Assembly: GCA_944474755.1 (NCBI GenBank) | Contig: OX104120.1 | Span: forward strand, 36,684,067 to 36,748,066 | DNA from: Limnoperna fortunei | Taxonomy: Eukaryota > Mollusca > Bivalvia > Mytilida > Modiolidae | Length of the DNA: 64,000 bases | Reading direction: 5' to 3' | In this document: positions 21,201 to 33,185 of the stretch, in pieces | How the letters are laid out: every line of letters starts with the position of its first letter | Position numbering within the stretch: the first letter of the stretch is position 1 | Translations under genes and position numbers: made by a program | Notes under the pieces: generated by a model | The model's input: the letters and a program-made list of their open reading frames with translations, nothing else | Told to the model about the DNA's origin: nothing | Databases searched by the model: none

Positions 21201-24200
21201 TATGTAACATATTCAGTTTCTCACAAAATCCACATAACAGACACATGTGTACTGTTTTTGTCTCTCTTGCCACGAAAGTTGCTGGAGACCAGACAAATGT
21301 ATGGGAATTTGGCAGCGTAAACACCTGCACATCTAGCTTCATATCTTTGTAAGCCTAAGCCCTAGGTTCATCAAATTTGGTCCAGTAGTAGCCTATTATG
21401 AGTACTTGCCAGTCAGTCACCTGTCACCTCACTTTGACCTCAATTTCATGGTCCAGCGACTACATTAAAGTTTTTTTATTAGGTCAGTTCCTCATTAACT
21501 ATGCATGGTAGGATGACAATATGTGGTATGCAGGCTGCTGCTGTAGGGTACATGTCTGTCTGGCAGGTGTCATCTGACCTTTACCTCAATTTCATGGTCC
21601 ATCGACTATGTTAAAATTTTTGGATTAGGGCAGTTGCTCTGTAACCGTGCATGGTAGCTAGGATGACAGTATTTAGTATATAGGTTGCTAATGATTAGTA
21701 CATGAGTGTCTGGTAGGTGTCAGCTGACCATGACCTCAATTTCAGGGTCCAGTGACTAAGTTAATGTTTTTGGATTAGGTCTGTTTCTCTGTAACTATGC
21801 ATTGTATATTTTAAATAACAATTTAATGCTCTTTACGTAATGCTTATGACTAAGTTTTTTTCGTTACTGATGCAGAATGCAGGCGAGAGTTTTTTCTGTG
21901 TCCACACTTGTTTAGTGTAAGCATATGACATAAGGTATTTCTAATCAGAAGTATATTGCCTTTTAGGTACAGATGAATACCTGTACAAAGAACAAATATC
22001 TGCATTTAAGTTTTACATTGGAATTCCTTGGCATGGCTATGACTATAAATGTAAAAACTATATGGTAAATATTGGTAATACATGTACATGTAATAAGAAT
22101 ATACTTGTGTTCTGGATAATGATTTTCTTGAAATACATCACAAATCACTTATTAATCCTCTTGGTTTTATAAATTACCAGAAGCTCTATCGTAATTAGTT
22201 GTCTCACAGTCTGTCTATCCCTCTGTTTTGAGTTTATTGATTAAACTGCATGCTTATTTAGCAATTCCAGAATGTATATGATCTTGTACAAGGAAAAAAC
22301 AGTACATTATAAATAATCGTCAAAAGTTCAACTTGACCATTTCTGTGCATACATACTCTAAAATTTAATTTTCATTAGAACTCGGGGATGAAGCTAAGCA
22401 TGCTTATTTTGCACTACTATAAGTTGTATTATAAACAAGGTAAATTTCCATTGCACTGCAAGTCATAATCATAAACATAGCCAACCCTGTGGATAATTTA
22501 ACAAAAAATGATTTTGCTTTCAAAAACCCATTGGACTTTTTCATTTAAACCTGGCACCAATTTTACCGTCCAGCGACTACATTAAAGTTTTTTGGGTTAC
22601 CACAATTCCTCTGTAACCACTCATGGTAAGATGACAATATTTGGTATATAGGTTGCTGATGACTAGTACATAACTGTCTGGTAGGTATCACCTGACCTTG
22701 ACCTCAATTTCACGGTCCAGCGACTACGTTAAAGTTTTTGGGTTACGGTTATTCCTCTGTTACCACGCATGGTAGGATAACAATATTTCGTATATAGGTT
22801 GCTGATGACTAGTACATGACTGTCTGGTAGGTGTCACCTGACCTGGACCTCAATTTCACGGTCCAGGGACTTTGTTGAAGTTTTTGGGTTACCGCTATTC
22901 CTCTGTTACCACGCATGGTAGGATGACAATATTTCATATATAGGTTGCTGATGACTAGTACATGACTGTCTGGTAGGTGTCACCTGACCTTGACCTCAAT
23001 TTCAGGGTCTAGCGACTACGTTAAAGTTTTGGGTTACGGCAGTTTCTATGTAATTATGCATGGTAGGATGACAATATTTGGTATATAAGTTGCTGATGAA
23101 TAGTACATGACTGTCTGGTAGGTGCCACCTGACCTTGACCCCAATTTCATGGTCCAGCGACTTTGTTGAAGTTTTTGGGTTACGGCTGTTCCTCTGTAAC
23201 CATGCATGGTAGGATTACAATATTTGGTATAAAGGATGCTGATGAATGGTACATGACTGTCTGGTAGGTGTCACTTGACCTTGACCTCAATTTCACGGTC
23301 CAGCGACTACGATAAAGTTTTTGTAGTAGGACAGTTCCTCTGTAACTATGCATGGTATGGTGACAATATTTGGTATACAGGCGGCTGCTGATAACTAATG
23401 CTATTTACGTAATGCTTATGACGAAATTTATTTTTGTTACTGATGCGGAATGCAGTCGAGACGTTTTTCTGTATCTACACTTGTGTGAATCAAAAGCTGG
23501 ACATGTGCTATAATCTAACAACATAAATGTGAACACCCAAAATTAATTTAAAAAAAAATTTACTTATAAATAGATACATGTATGAGACAAGTAAAGAAAA
23601 CTATAACATATCAATAAATAAAACAATGAACATTTGAACAAGGATTTAAATGAATGGCATATTAAGGTCATGGTACACGTGGGTGTGTCCATATGAAATT
23701 TTTTTATTATGCCCAATAGAGTATACATTTGGGGGAGGCATATTAAGTTACCCGTTAATCCTTCTGTCGATTCGTTGACATTATCTTGTCCTACAGTTTA
23801 GGGCTACAATATTTATATTTTGCAGAATGTTTGTATGCATAATGAAGACGTGCAGGGCTAATGTATTTTAATTTTGATTAGATTTTCATCAAATTGAAGT
23901 TAGTTGGTCTTTTGTAGGTTGCATGCAATATAGGGGTACATATATAGGGGCATATCCGGCCATCTCATCCTTCATCTTGAAAGCAGGGGCATCATTTGCA
24001 TCTTACATACACACTTTCTAAAAAAAAATCCACTAACATATCAACCTTTAATTCTCAGCTGTGGGGGGCATAATTTTCATCTAGTTGGAAAATAAAATAA
24101 TGTTTTTGTCAATTAAATTAAAAATTTCCTCAATATTTATTTATTCAGAGATAATAAACATAATTTTAGGCAGCAAAAATGCAGTTTGTCTGTGGAAACA

Positions 24201-27200
24201 ATGTCTAGTCTTTTCTAAGGATAGAGTTTGTCTGAATGAAGTGAATTTCTTTTGGAAGTAACATGATGAACAGAAGTTAAACTTTCTGAATAGATTCATA
24301 TGCAAAACTGTTGAATAAATTAAGGTCATTAAAATAATATTAAAAAGTATTTTTGTACTTGTTTTTAGGGTACAGATGATCCAGTCTGTGAAATTCCAAC
24401 AAAACCAAACTCAACACATTGTGACTTTGAGTCAGCTAGGAAAAAGATGACCTTTTTTGACCTTGATACTCAATATCCAGAAAACTTTAAAAACAAACAC
24501 AACTGGAGTAAACTTTACAATGCTAATTACTTTGATGTAAATGTAAGTACCTTGGATTGTTCTTGTTCAATAATACTGTCATCTGTTTATCATTCCTGAC
24601 ATCAAACATGATTAACTGTCACAGTATTATGTTTATCATTCCTGACATCAAACATATGATTAACTGTCACAGTATTATGTTTTAATTGTTAGCATAATTT
24701 ATATTTTTAAAAATGTAGAATAAAATAATATTTAGCACTAAAAATGTCAAATTTGTTCTCGTTTATAAGGCCCCATCACTTATCAAAGCCCACAGCACAT
24801 TTCATTTGTATGATGCTTGTATGATGTAAAATATCCCCTAACCCAGGGGTTCAAATTAGCAGTGGTCCGAGGTCAGAAATTTATGGAGAGAAAACATCAT
24901 TCAAACACTTCTAAGATTTACACAATTTGTAAAAATTGTTTGTAACAATTTTTGCCGCAATCAATTATTTGATTGTATCTACAGAAGTAAATTTTTTATG
25001 CCTAGTTACGTGTCATAAGTTCATCATACCTGTAGACTGTCATGATCTTGTTTCAATGTCCACTTTAAAATCTCACATAATGAAAATTGAAGGAATGGCA
25101 GGACCTAGTGCTCTTACTAGGGGAACTTCAACTTTTGTTACCAGAAGTTCTGGAACCTTCTGGTCACAAATGCTTATCACCAGCCACCCTCACTTGCCAC
25201 CAAAGTCCTATCTCTAATATTCCTCTTACCACAGGTCACCTCATTTACCAGTAAAAGGTAACATTTTTTTGGATGGTTTTACAAAAGATGGTAGCATTGT
25301 AGTGAGCATCACATATACAGCATATGACATATGCATGCATATGAAAAAACAAATCTATTTCAGGTAGTATCTTAGCTATTGAGACAAAAAATGTGAAGAG
25401 CTCAAACATTAATATAATAGTAGACTTAAAAATAATTTTGACATTGATAAAAATGAAGTGTTTGTTTAAAAATAACGAAAAAAAAATTTCAAAGTTTTGC
25501 AGTTGACAATCATATGACATTCCAGTGGCATCACCAACACATTAGCAAAAGATGTCATGTGACCACTGGAATGCAGGGGCACTGTTAGAGTGCTCTGACT
25601 TCATGCCATGATTAAAAAAATGTGAAATGCTTTCATTAAGGCTGCATCTAAGTTTATATTATTCCAAATACAGTTAAATTAATTAACTGGAGGTAGGGTA
25701 ATTTTTAGCCGAGTTGCAACTGAGTTGAACTCGGCTATTGTTATGATGATGGCTGGGTGGGTGGGCGTGAGGGCAGGTGTCAACAATTGGTTTCCGGACC
25801 ATAACTCAGAAAGTTGTGAACCAATTTTAATGAAACTTCTGGATAGTGTTACATACCATAAGAGGAAGAACCCTATTGATTTTGGGTAAATCCGTTCAAG
25901 GTAAAAGTCAAAGCAACAGAAAAACGTTAGAAAATTTCTTGAAATAGTGGTTTCTGGACCATAACTCAAAAGTTCTCAACCAATTTTATTGAAACTTTGG
26001 TATATTGTTACATACCATAAGAGGAGGAACCCTATTGATTTTGGGGTAAATCCGTTCAAGGTCAAGGTCACAGCAACAGAAAAACGTTAGAAAAGTTCTT
26101 GAATTAGTGGTTTCTGGACCATAACTCAAAAACTACATCAAGTACATATCTGAAATTTTACACAATGGTTCAATACTGTTAGAGGATTCACATATTCATA
26201 TTTTATGCAACTTTGAATTTGTTGATAAAGCTTACATTTTTCCTGCTGAAACCATTTCTCACTTTGTCTCCAGTTTACATGTAATGCCTGTATAACCAAT
26301 TATGTTAAACCTTAAAATAAAGACAATCAAAGTTTTGGTTAATAAAATACGGCAACTTGGCTTTTGCACCCCTGTGCATATTGATTTTGTTTTATATAAC
26401 TTCTTGGTTCCAGTTTCATAAAATTCTCAAATTGAAAATTGTCTACAATTCCATGATTTTTTTTATTTAAATTAAAATTTTAAAGCAATCTGAAATACTA
26501 CAGTATTTTTCTAATGAAATTAATTGAAAGTATGTTTAACAAGTTTTAATAACAAACATATCGTGCACACACAAATTAGTTTCTTATTAATACATCATTT
26601 GATATTTTTTGTACACAAGAAATGTTTATTTCATTAACAATACCAATCAAAATGAATGTAAATAATATGATCACTTTTGTTCAGCAATGCAGAGGAGAAA
26701 AAGTTCAATATTTTGTTTAATCCATGTCTTGTTCTGCACTCATGTTCATATATCATGTTTGGTTTAAAATACTCCAATTTTGGTTTATGATAATGAACTG
26801 TTTATAAAACTCAAAATATATTTGTTTTACCAAATTTAATGCACTATTTTATGATTATTGTTGTAATTTGTAGAAGACAGACAATGGAGATACTGGTGTC
26901 CATGAGATTTGGTACGAATCTGATCAAAGTTTGTATGAGAAATACAAGTTTGCCCTTGATATGAATCTCAGAGGTATGCCTTACAGAATTAGAAATAAAC
27001 AGATATTGCTGATTGTTACTTATTAAATAATATTCAGCAATGTTTTGTAAATTTTTGGTTTTTTATTTTGTTGTGTAATATTTTGTCAAATATCTGTCAA
27101 GACAAATTTGTTTTTATATAATTTATAACTGCTTTTTTGTTTACTATTTTAGCTTTGTCATATCCTAAATTTACTAAGTTTGTGTTTAATAACGATTTCT

Positions 27201-28624
27201 ATTTAATGTCACCATCTGCAATTATTTAACATATAATAACTTGAACAGTACTATGTTAGGTATCCCTGCCCATTTAAGCTGTGTGTCTGACAAGTTTTTT
27301 AGTTGTTTGTAGTGAGTGAAATTTTGACAATCCATTTCATCTTTAAAATCGATTTCAATAAGCACTAAGCATTAGTCATTGCTATTATTTGTTTGTTCTG
27401 TGCATACCTATGTTAAATATTAATATATATTATAAATAATCATGTAATTTATTTGTATGAGCCTTAGAAACAGGAAGAAATATTAGGCTTTGCAGAATGA
27501 TTGGCTGTTTCTCAGTGATTACAAGTACACTTTATTTTCTGCCCATGCAATTATATTGTTTTATTTCTGTAAACTAAAATAATGAAAAAACATGGAAAAT
27601 CATTTATATCAGCTATTTCTGCATTTGAAAATTTTGATGCATACATTTTTTAAACACATGGCGTCACAAAGAAATACTAAGTATTTAGTATAAGTGTACC
27701 AGGAGAATTTCTCAGTCACGGACAAAATAAAGCAAAATTTACTGGTTACTAAATATCCTGGTTATATCACATCACATGTATTATTGCATGTAAACCTGTA
27801 GTATGATTATTAAAATTTGCATTATAATGGATTATTATTATACCCATGCTCCCCATAGAGGGTATTCTGTTTTCTGTCTATTTGTTAGTGTGTTTGTGCA
27901 TTTTTATGTTTGTGTGTTAGTGCATTAGTGTGTATAAAGTTATAGAGCAGGGATATCACCAGGTAGAATTGGCTCACAAAAATAATTTTTTTAAGGAATT
28001 ATTCACCATATACATGTAGCTAACAAATTTCCCACTTTTCTTTTCAGGTGTAGTGATCTGGACTGTTGATGACCTTGTGAACTTTGACAAAGGTGACGCT
28101 ATTGAATGGAACTGGTTGATGCATAACATGATGTTAACAGGAGAGGCTCCAGAAACTGACATGTCTATGGCTTGTAAGTATTGTCATCTAATAAGAGATG
28201 GACTACATGTCACCAGGGGTACTCATTTTTTGACTGTAAAACCAAAGATTTATCATCCTTACAAGTGTCTGTTATAAACATTGCCATCATGAATTAATAT
28301 AGAAAAAAAGCTATCAAATGTAACTATATGTCCATTATAGAGAAAATACCACTGGGACAAAAAATCTTTGAATGTTAAGATTAAAGTCATTGATTTAAAT
28401 GATTGTTTGACAAAAATGATGTTCTGATGTCTACATTTTCAGTGAAAGCCATGGCTATAGGTGTTGGATGTTTTATTGGAGGGTGTGTCATTGGTGCCAT
28501 TATTACCACACTGATAGCCAAGAGACAAATGAAGTATTTTAGTCGTCAATACAAACCCCCATTCCAAAAAGACGAGGAAGAAGATGAAGCAGCAAACTTT
28601 CACGAAGATGATAAATATTTGTAA
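15234..28624 (+). CDS. Membrane-anchored di-N-acetylchitobiase-like GH18 protein, catalytic glutamate missing
   Basis: Ten coding exons join in frame: 15234-15371, 17760-17919, 18090-18198, 19559-19739, 20466-20637, 21967-22064, 24369-24542, 26874-26973, 28048-28173, 28443-28624. They give 1440 nt and 479 aa, against about 385 for human CTBS. A signal peptide (residues 1-20) precedes a Cys-rich start like that of CTBS (CPCNSLDLC). Matches to CTBS include LMCYTHS (about residue 86), IGIPWHGYDYKC (271-282), HEIWYESDQSL and VVIWTVDDL. The GH18 DGxxxDxE segment aligns with EFIAVDLL (156-163): the catalytic Glu is Leu163, the first Asp is Glu156, and the MSYD motif is also lost. Exon 10 adds a transmembrane helix (about 423-445) and an acidic cytoplasmic tail. 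CTBS normally cleaves the reducing-end GlcNAc of chitobiose in lysosomes; this protein is probably a non-hydrolytic membrane lectin or scaffold. The acceptor of exon 4 is the least certain junction: it has a distant pyrimidine tract but is the only one found that keeps the frame. Confidence 0.9.
16390..16618 (+). mobile_element. tRNA-derived SINE, 5'-truncated at the A box
   Basis: It runs from 'tctactattgatcacgtggt' through a perfect B box (GGTTCGATTCTC at 16431-16442) and the conserved 3' domain to the CAAACAAAAC tail. The first 35-40 bp of the tRNA-like head are missing. High similarity to the 7811-8060 copy suggests it is fairly young. Confidence 0.9.
16661..16890 (+). mobile_element. tRNA-derived SINE, second tandem copy, more diverged
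   Basis: It starts at 'gtggttaaggtagttcatct' with part of the head present, has a decayed B box (GGTTGAAGTCTC) and a 3' domain with several short deletions. See the tandem duplication entry for its relation to the copy at 16390-16618. Confidence 0.85.
18416..18526 (+). mobile_element. SINE fragment (3' half) in chitobiase-like intron 3
   Basis: Only the conserved 3' domain remains, from 'gtcaggggtttttgctgggt' through 'ccatgatatagctgaaaaat' to the tail. The tRNA-like head is absent. Confidence 0.8.
21365..21911 (+). mobile_element. Tandem-repeat element (146-bp unit), array 1, in chitobiase-like intron 5
   Basis: About 2.5-3 units are marked by 'catggtaggatgacaatat', 'gacctcaatttcatggtcc' and 'gtctggtaggtgtcagctga'. 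A unique end of about 100 bp follows (cttatgactaagtttttttc ... 'ctgtgtccacact'). The same unit and the same unique end recur at 22555-23482 and, inverted, at 6162-6455. A tandem core joined to one fixed terminus is the plan of pearl/Helitron-like bivalve elements. Confidence 0.8.
22555..23482 (+). mobile_element. Tandem-repeat element (146-bp unit), array 2, about six units
   Basis: Units start near 22622, 22768, 22915, 23060, 23204 and 23350, a regular spacing of 144-147 bp. Each holds 'caatatttggtatataggtt', 'tgactgtctggtaggtgtca', 'cctgaccttgacctcaattt' and 'ggtccagcgactac'. The array ends with the same unique terminus as array 1 (gcggaatgcagtcgagacg ... 'ctgtatctacactt'). It has no coding capacity and lies in the chitobiase-like intron 6. 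Confidence 0.85.
23690..24085. repeat. Possible MITE remnant ending in TATGCCCC-type inverted termini
   Basis: 'ttattatgccc' with 'tttgggggaggcatattaag' near 23705-23755 faces 'gtggggggcataattttcat' near 24062-24081 in inverted sense. Such TATGCCCC ends are familiar from molluscan dispersed repeats. The interior is unique AT-rich sequence and no target duplication was found. Confidence 0.4.
24585..24680. repeat. 46-48 bp tandem duplication
   Basis: Two adjacent copies of 'gtttatcattcctgacatca' + 'attaactgtcacagtattat'. The second copy has an extra AT. It is directly downstream of chitobiase-like exon 7. Confidence 0.9.
25685..26150 (+). repeat. 160-bp tandem-repeat element in chitobiase-like intron 7
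   Basis: Two full and one partial units start near 25789, 25948 and 26108, each with 'ggaccataactca', 'ttacataccataagagga' and 'ctattgattttggg'. A unique head holds an inverted pair (gccgagttgcaactgagttg / aactcggc) at 25710-25737. The unit differs from the 146-bp and 154-bp families, so it is a third tandem-core family. Confidence 0.75.
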
Positions 28625-29130
28625 CAGCTGCTGAATTTCGAAGAACCTGTTATAATTTGTGTGTTTTTGATCATTTTACAAAAAGGGATTTTTACCCATA
28701 ATTGTTTATACATAGTTTGAATATATGTATAATTCACTCACACATTTTTAGCAGTGTAGTTGATAATTTAAAACTATAGCACTATCTGAAAATAGCTTTT
28801 CATTGTGACCTCAATAACACTGGCTTTAAGGTTTAACCATGATAACATTTATATTAAAAGAAAATTGGTAATACAAGTTAGTATTTTGATCAAAATAGCA
28901 AAAATTATATATTAAATTATTACAATCGGTTCTAATGGCAAGTTTCTCCTTACTATGTGAAATAAACATTGTTCAGATTGGACACAATTTACAATTAAAA
29001 CCTTGCATTTATGATTTTGTTTATAGCAACCCGACCTGAGATAACTTGTTTTAGGAGATTATATATTCATTAGCTCTTTTCTCCTTATATTTGTGTTGAG
29101 ATTGATTGCTTTTGGAACAATAAATTGGTT
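28625..29130 (+). other. 3' UTR of the chitobiase-like gene
   Basis: The sequence follows the TAA stop at 28622-28624. Polyadenylation signals AATAAA stand at 28961-28966 and 29119-29124, so a UTR of roughly 350 or 520 nt is likely. Confidence 0.6.
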
Positions 29131-29154
29131 GTATTATTATGTCACAGTTAATTG

Positions 29155-29276
29155 TGTGCTTGATTGGAATTTAACATCACTTTCAGCAAATTTTTTAGAC
29201 ATATTATAACGACCAGTTTTTATTAGGGGAGGAAGCTGAAATACCCAGGGAAAACCCCTGAATTCTGGTAGGTATG
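29155..29276 (-). mobile_element. SINE fragment (3' half)
   Basis: The 3' domain of the window's SINE family runs on the minus strand, from 'ccagaattcaggggttttcc' to 'gttaaattccaatcaagc'. It is heavily substituted and lacks the head. Confidence 0.75.
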
Positions 29277-32200
29277 GCAACATTTAAACATTGGTTGCAA
29301 TCTTTAGTATTGTGTTCCCACAGTTTTGCTTGATTTCATTTGGATTAACACTAATTTTAAATAGCCTTAATTGATGCTTATTGGGCATTTGGACATTGAG
29401 TGCATTTGAATGTTCATTTGAACATGTCTTTGCTAGATCTGTTCAGAGTTTTTCACCATTTGTGTTGTGGTTTTGTGCAAGAAGTAATTTTTTTTACTTA
29501 TATTTAGGCTGTATTTTATATATTGTTTGTATATTTGTTGTGAACAAGTTTTTTCTAATATTTGTTTATTGTGTTGCATTGTTATACATTCCCAACTGAA
29601 AAACTATAATTCCAGTGTAATTTTAGCATAATATATTGTTATTAGGTTGTAATTAAATATAGTCTAGGTAAGAGGCAATGTATTGCTTAACATCTGCCAA
29701 GAAGTGATGAGATATAATTGATCATATTTGTCAGTATCCTCACACTTCAGTTGACTGCCAGGGTTCAATTGTACTTTTCTGGGGAATATTTTATCAGATC
29801 ATAGAAAAACAATTTCATCTTGGAGTTTTATATTTCTCAAAATTAACATTGGGTGTATCTAGGTAGGTTAGATATTTGAATATAAGAAACAAGAGACCTA
29901 GGGCCCTACAAAGAAAACAAACATTGCATTGTGGTCTAATGAAATATACCTATGCACAATGTAGCTTTTATTAAACTACCCTGTAAGTTTTTCTCATTTT
30001 TGAGGTGTTCTAGCTTGTTAGTGTTTCTCAGTGCCAAATGGTCTATATAGTAATAATACAAAGTTAAACAATAATTCCTCAACAGTCTAGTTATTAGAAT
30101 TAGATAAAAACAATGTACAGCATTTTTTCTTATGTTTTTTTTATGACACAGAAGCATAAGATGTTGATTATATTAACATATTTTTAGAATAAATATGTAT
30201 TTTATATATTGCCACTTTTTCATACCAAATTTTTGAATTAAAGCCTTCTTACCTTTTAGTCCAATGCACTTTATTACATTCGTTAAGGCACGTTTAATCG
30301 TACAATCCCTTTTTGTCTTGCAAATTATTCTATAAAATAATTAAATAGTCTTTTGAAATACGATTTATATAAAGCTATTAGTTCAGGTCAGGAACATTTG
30401 TTGGCAAAAATTAATAAAAGCTGAAAAAATGTTTTTTTTCACAAATGGCATTTGATTTTACTGAATATTTTCTCTCAAATGCTTACATTGGTTATATTTT
30501 CATATATGGTTGCATTCAAAGATTGTATAGATATAAAAATGATCAGTTTAAGCTTTATTTAGTATCATATAGGTGTAAATATTTATCAAGGTGTATAGAT
30601 GTATTTATACAGTCAAACCTGATTGTGAGATTTTGAAATGATAATGCTAAATAATCATATATTTATAGGTATTGTGTAACATGTATTTTATCTCTATTTA
30701 GACAGTATCTCTCTGATAAGACCATAGACCACATTTTACTCTATGCCTTTTATTTTTGTAATGTGGACAGATTATTGAATTATGTGATGTTAATAAGGAA
30801 ATTTTTATTATTGTGGAAAATGTAACAGGAAGTGTTTGCCATAACAATAGCTTGCATTTCAACAATAATAATTGTTTTATTGAAGTATTTCCAAGAATTT
30901 ATAAATTAAAAACTAGGATGCCATCAATAAAAATAAAAATAATAACAATAAAAACAATAATTTCTTAATTTCTTCCTAAAAATGAGTAGTTTTGATACAA
31001 TTTCTTTCTTGTTATAATGTCACTTGCTTGTTCAATAATCTTAACAAACCACAAACATTCAAACCAACCTCTCTTCAGTAATAGCTTGTCTAATGTTACC
31101 TTGTATGATATTTTTAATTGAAGTCCATTAGATATTATGTAAACTTCAACTGAGGTACTTAACGTCTTAAGTCACAATGGTAAGATCTAAATGACAGGTT
31201 TAACTATATTTTTAAAGAAATGGATACAATAGTATCTTTAGCCAATATTTAATCCTAGAACAAATGTACATATTGCAAAAGTACAAGATTAAAAATGACC
31301 AAAGAAGAGTATACGTTATACAAGTAGTTTAACAACTGCCCTTGAATAATTATTTTGTTGTCTTGCAAAAGAGGGTGGGGAGGGTCATTGAAACAGGTTT
31401 GACTGTAGTATAAAGATATAAATTTTGATATTTAATGTTAAACAGTTCTTTTTTGTATTCAGTGTTTTTGATATATTTTTTCTTCATAAATGATTTTTAA
31501 GGTACATATTTGTTGTCGATGATATAAGAAATTATGATAGAAGAATAATATTGCACCATCAAAATTTCAATAATTTTCAATAATACATATTTCTCTTTCT
31601 AATGGAAGAATATGAAAATTTGTTTACCAAAGTAAATTATATTTCCCGGAGGGATTTTGGAGGGTGAACAAATTTTCATATCTCCATATAGGCAAGGAAA
31701 TGAATATGTTTTATTCCATTATATATAATAAATATTGTGTTATCTGCAAAGAGTTTTCTATTGTTTTATTTATGCACCAAAATTCAACAAATTTTCATGT
31801 TCCATATCTGTCCGCAAATGCATGTTTAGAATTTCAAACGAAAGTTTACAATTGTCTTTTGGAAATTTCTCTTGGTATAATCAAACAATTATAGAAAAAT
31901 CATAATTGTTATCCATTTTGTTATGTTGTTATCTTTTGATGTTGAAAACTCTGCATAAAGAAATGGAGGCTGATTGCACGTGGGGTGAAATGATAGTACT
32001 CATGGTAGGATACACTGTTGCATGTGTGGGTGACACAATGATTTGTTACATTTCATGTGACCATTTTTAGACCAATAAAATTGCTCTATTATTACAATTA
32101 ATTTAGTCTAGTGGAGTGAAATTATTATAGTGGAATAAAATATTGTTTTTAAAAAATTTAAATGTAGAAAGTATGCTTTTAAGTTTCATTAACCTTAAAA

Positions 32201-33019
32201 TTATGTGTTGAATGCAGACGTTTACATCATGTTTTGTTGTCATTGGATAAATTCCCACAAGTTCAGGACTTTTGATTACTTTACACAAAAAAATTCTTGC
32301 ACAGTAAATTTAACATTGATTCCTTCCTTGAATCAACAAAAAAATTGTTCAAAATGAAATTAAGAATTAATACAAAGAACACATATAATGAATATTGTTT
32401 TATTTTGTTGCTTTTATTTATTTCAGTTATTTGTGATAACGATTTAAGCTTTTATATGAAATGTTTTTTTAAATAAATTGTTGTGTACACAGATTTGACT
32501 ATTGTTATTATTGTGGAGTGGATGTCAGTTTGGGTTGTTTTTTTAAATGTTAACAACAAAAACACTTGTGATATCACTAACTTTACTGGCTCTATATCAT
32601 AGATTTGTACAAATATATTATAGAAATATACTTTCTCATAGTCAATAGAAGTTTATATCGACTGAGAGATAAATTAACTGAGAACATAGCCCAAGGTGAA
32701 TTTCACTATAATTATGTTACTGTGCATATTTGCATCTAACATCATTGTTAAATCAGCCACTTAATATGTACAAATGAATATAAAACAATTTCTAGAAATA
32801 AAACAATCAATCTATTAAGTAAAAATAACAGCAATTTATGATACAGTATGATCTGCTAAAAGCAATATGTCACTATGTTTTGGGACTTTTTCGTTCACTT
32901 TTTGGAATCATGCCTGCAGCAAGTCATCTTGCAATAAATAAGTCAATTTGCCAAAGTACAAAGATTATATTTTATGCATTAGAGAAATTAAAAGGCAGCA
33001 AAATTATCAAAAAATATTT
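29277..33019. other. AT-rich intergenic region without recognised genes
   Basis: I see many stop codons in all frames, poly-A/T runs and no conserved domain in the few short open frames. There are no splice-linked coding blocks and no tandem arrays. Confidence 0.5.
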
Positions 33020-33185
33020 ATGGTTTTATACCACTTTCCGCAATGTTTTGGCATCCAGTTTTTACAAAGGGAAGAAGCCTGAGAACTTGTGAAAACCAGA
33101 GTTCCCTCTAAGTTGGACATGAACAAGTACCCAGTGTTGACATGTCAGTAATCAATGTACATATTCTCGGCCACTGAGGTTACTG
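33020..33185 (-). mobile_element. Ancient, highly diverged SINE copy
   Basis: Both ends of the SINE are still readable: 'ggttttataccactttccgc' matches the 3' domain and 'ctcggccactgaggtt' matches the tRNA-like head. The middle is shortened and mutated. Confidence 0.6.

Noticed and set aside
21071..21352. 93-residue open frame in chitobiase-like intron 5
   Set aside because: It is not linked by phase-compatible splice sites to the neighbouring coding exons and has no domain. The gene reads through without it.
22622..23460. Regular 146-bp spacing considered as a CRISPR-like array
   Set aside because: The whole unit is repeated with no unique spacers, and the genome is clearly eukaryotic. It is a tandem-repeat mobile element.
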